Assembly (NCBI GenBank): GCA_002279765.1
Contig: NCCR01000243.1
Span: forward strand, 1 to 6,660
DNA from: Verrucomicrobia bacterium 12-59-8
GTDB lineage: Bacteria; Verrucomicrobiota; Verrucomicrobiae; Verrucomicrobiales; Verrucomicrobiaceae
Direction: 5' to 3'
DNA: 6,660 nucleotides
This document shows positions 5,392-6,660 of the stretch, in pieces (position 1 is the stretch's first letter; each line of letters opens with the position of its first letter). The notes under the pieces are model-generated. The model did not search any database, was not told the DNA's origin, and saw nothing but the letters and a program-made list of their open reading frames with translations. The translations under genes were made by a program, and so were the position numbers.

Positions 5392-6660
5392 TCAAATCAG
5401 CTCCGGCATTGGCGACCAGCTATCGACCAGAAACTGCGGACGACCGGTGAGATCGTTGAGCGTGGTCTTCATCGTGTCGATGCCCATGTGCTTGTAGAGC
5501 GTGGCAAAGACTTCACCGAAATGCACGGGGCGTTCGGTGGGTTCGCCGCCCAGTTTGTCGGTCGCGCCGATGACCTGGCCGGTGCGCAATCCACCGCCAG
5601 CGAGGAGGGCCCCACCGACGCGCGGCCAGTGGTCGCGACCGCCGTCTTTGTTCATGAAGGGTGTGCGGCCAAACTCGCCCCAGGCAACAACGGCGACGTC
5701 TTTATCGAGTCCACGCTCATGCAAATCTTCGACGAGGGCGCTCATGCCTTGATCGAAGAGGGGCAGGTGGCGGAGGAGCTGGGGGTAATTGTTGTCGTGG
5801 AAGTCCCAGCGGCCGAAATTCAGCGTGACCACACGTGCACCGGCTTCGACGAGACGGCGAGCGAGCAGGAAGTGCTCGAGATTCATCGGGGCGCCGTCGC
5901 CGTAATTTTTCGGGTCGCCTTTGCCGTAGCGTTCGCGGGTCTTTAGTTTCTCTTGATTGAGATCGAGCGCGGTGAGCAGCTTGCTGGAGGTCAGCACATT
6001 CAGCGCCTGCTGATTGAAGGAATCCATGCTGCCGACGAGGCCGCTGGAGTCGATCTCGCGGCGGAATTTGTCGAAGCCGGTGAGCAGCGAGCGGCGGTCT
6101 TCGAGACGGTCGAGCGTGATGCCATTGAGCTGGAGGTCGTCCATGCCTGCGCCATTCGGGCGGAAGGCGGCATGGGCATTGCCGCAGAAGCCGGGATGTC
6201 CCGGTGAGCCATAGGGCGGATGACCGGCTTTCGGGGCGAGGCCGATGAAGGCGGGCACGGCAGGATCGGCCTGGCCTTTGAGCCGGGAAACCACGGAGCC
6301 GAAGGAGGGTGGATCCGACAAGCGGCCCACAGGGGCACCTCCGCCGTTCGGCGGCGGAGCCTTGCCGGTGTAGCAGATGAAGGAATCGTGCGCCCCATTC
6401 GGCGAGCCATACATGCTGCGGATGGGCACCAGCTTGTCCATGATCTTGGCGAGACGCGGTGCGTGCTCGGAGATGTGGATACCGGGGACGGCGGTCTTGA
6501 TGGGTTTGTAGGGGCCGCGAATCTCCAGAGGCGCGTCCATCTTCAAGTCATACATGTCCTGATGCGGCGGCGCGCCGCACATGTAGATCATGATCACGGA
6601 TTTAAAGCTGCGACCCGTGCGCGCCTCGGCCTCGGCCTTCAGCAACTCCGGCAAGGACAG
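5392..6660 (-). CDS. DUF1501 family protein, 5' end missing (close paralogue of the 2254-3594 gene)
   Basis: The frame enters open at 6660 and ends at TGA 5394-5392, giving 422 visible residues. The first ones, LSLPELLKAEAEA, match residues 32 onward of the 446-residue paralogue (GLSLNDVLRAES), so about 30 residues including the expected Tat signal lie outside the window. A TTG at 6654 is in frame but falls inside this conserved segment and is not the true start. Landmarks are GAPPHQDMYDLKMDAP near the start, W-D-F-H in FGRWDFHDNN, WGEFGRTP and GGRDHWPRV. Over the last ~105 residues it matches the 2254-3594 product at about three quarters of positions by eye, ending MPELI versus MPELV. It carries a Pro/Gly-rich insertion (KAPPPNGGGAPVGRLSDPP, around 6312-6369) that the paralogue lacks. 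The role is unknown; it is presumed periplasmic. It would be the first gene of the visible series. Confidence 0.94.
   Translation of the reverse strand: MSLPELLKAEAEARTGRSFKSVIMIYMCGAPPHQDMYDLKMDAPLEIRGPYKPIKTAVPGIHISEHAPRLAKIMDKLVPIRSMYGSPNGAHDSFICYTGKAPPPNGGGAPVGRLSDPPSFGSVVSRLKGQADPAVPAFIGLAPKAGHPPYGSPGHPGFCGNAHAAFRPNGAGMDDLQLNGITLDRLEDRRSLLTGFDKFRREIDSSGLVGSMDSFNQQALNVLTSSKLLTALDLNQEKLKTRERYGKGDPKNYGDGAPMNLEHFLLARRLVEAGARVVTLNFGRWDFHDNNYPQLLRHLPLFDQGMSALVEDLHERGLDKDVAVVAWGEFGRTPFMNKDGGRDHWPRVGGALLAGGGLRTGQVIGATDKLGGEPTERPVHFGEVFATLYKHMGIDTMKTTLNDLTGRPQFLVDSWSPMPELI
6339..6359 (-). repeat. Perfect 8-base-pair inverted repeat inside the right-hand DUF1501 gene
   Basis: CTCCGCCG (6339-6346) and CGGCGGAG (6352-6359) are exact reverse complements around a 5-base loop. 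The repeat lies within codons for A-P-P-P-N-G-G-G, where proline CCG and glycine GGC/GGA codons are naturally complementary. It coincides with the Pro/Gly insertion that the paralogue at 2254-3594 lacks. The structure is probably a by-product of the amino acid run, though the mRNA hairpin should be stable. Confidence 0.4.

Noticed and set aside
6652..6654. TTG as the start of the right-hand DUF1501 gene
   Set aside because: It sits within the LSLPELL segment that aligns with residues 32-38 of the complete paralogue; using it would remove the export signal. The frame is open to the window edge.

Overview
The window is a single-strand block: every gene that can be supported lies on the minus strand. 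Read in the direction of transcription (right to left) the order is: a DUF1501 protein entering from beyond the right edge (6660 to 5392), a 60-residue hypothetical protein (5341 to 5159), a second and more divergent DUF1501 protein (5115 to 3676), a third DUF1501 protein (3594 to 2254), and a large exported cytochrome-c-like / Big_2 / DUF1549 / DUF1553 protein that runs off the left edge (2184 to 1). The gaps are 50, 43, 81 and 69 bases, so co-transcription is plausible. No non-coding stretch exceeds 100 bases, and I saw no RNA gene, CRISPR array or insertion sequence.

The organism is most likely a member of the PVC superphylum, with Verrucomicrobiota (Prosthecobacter/Verrucomicrobium-like) favoured over Planctomycetota. 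DUF1501 and DUF1549/DUF1553 proteins are strongly expanded there and typically sit next to each other. The DNA is GC-rich with mostly G/C third codon positions, and Shine-Dalgarno signals are weak or absent, which also fits. The phylum is an inference from family content, not from a marker gene.

All four large products look exported. The two complete DUF1501 proteins begin with twin-arginine motifs (an excellent one at 3594, a degenerate one at 5115). The DUF1553 protein has a Sec-type signal peptide followed by a CX4CH motif, an Ig-like domain, a CXXCH motif and a C-terminal DUF1553 region. The DUF1501 family belongs to the alkaline phosphatase/sulfatase-like fold group. The recurrent pairing of DUF1501 with DUF1549/DUF1553 suggests that they act together in the periplasm or at the cell surface, but to my knowledge no reaction has been established for either. 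The possible undescribed system here is therefore this pairing itself: one large cytochrome-like scaffold with three DUF1501 partners, two of them close paralogues flanking a divergent one, plus a small protein of unlike codon use between them.
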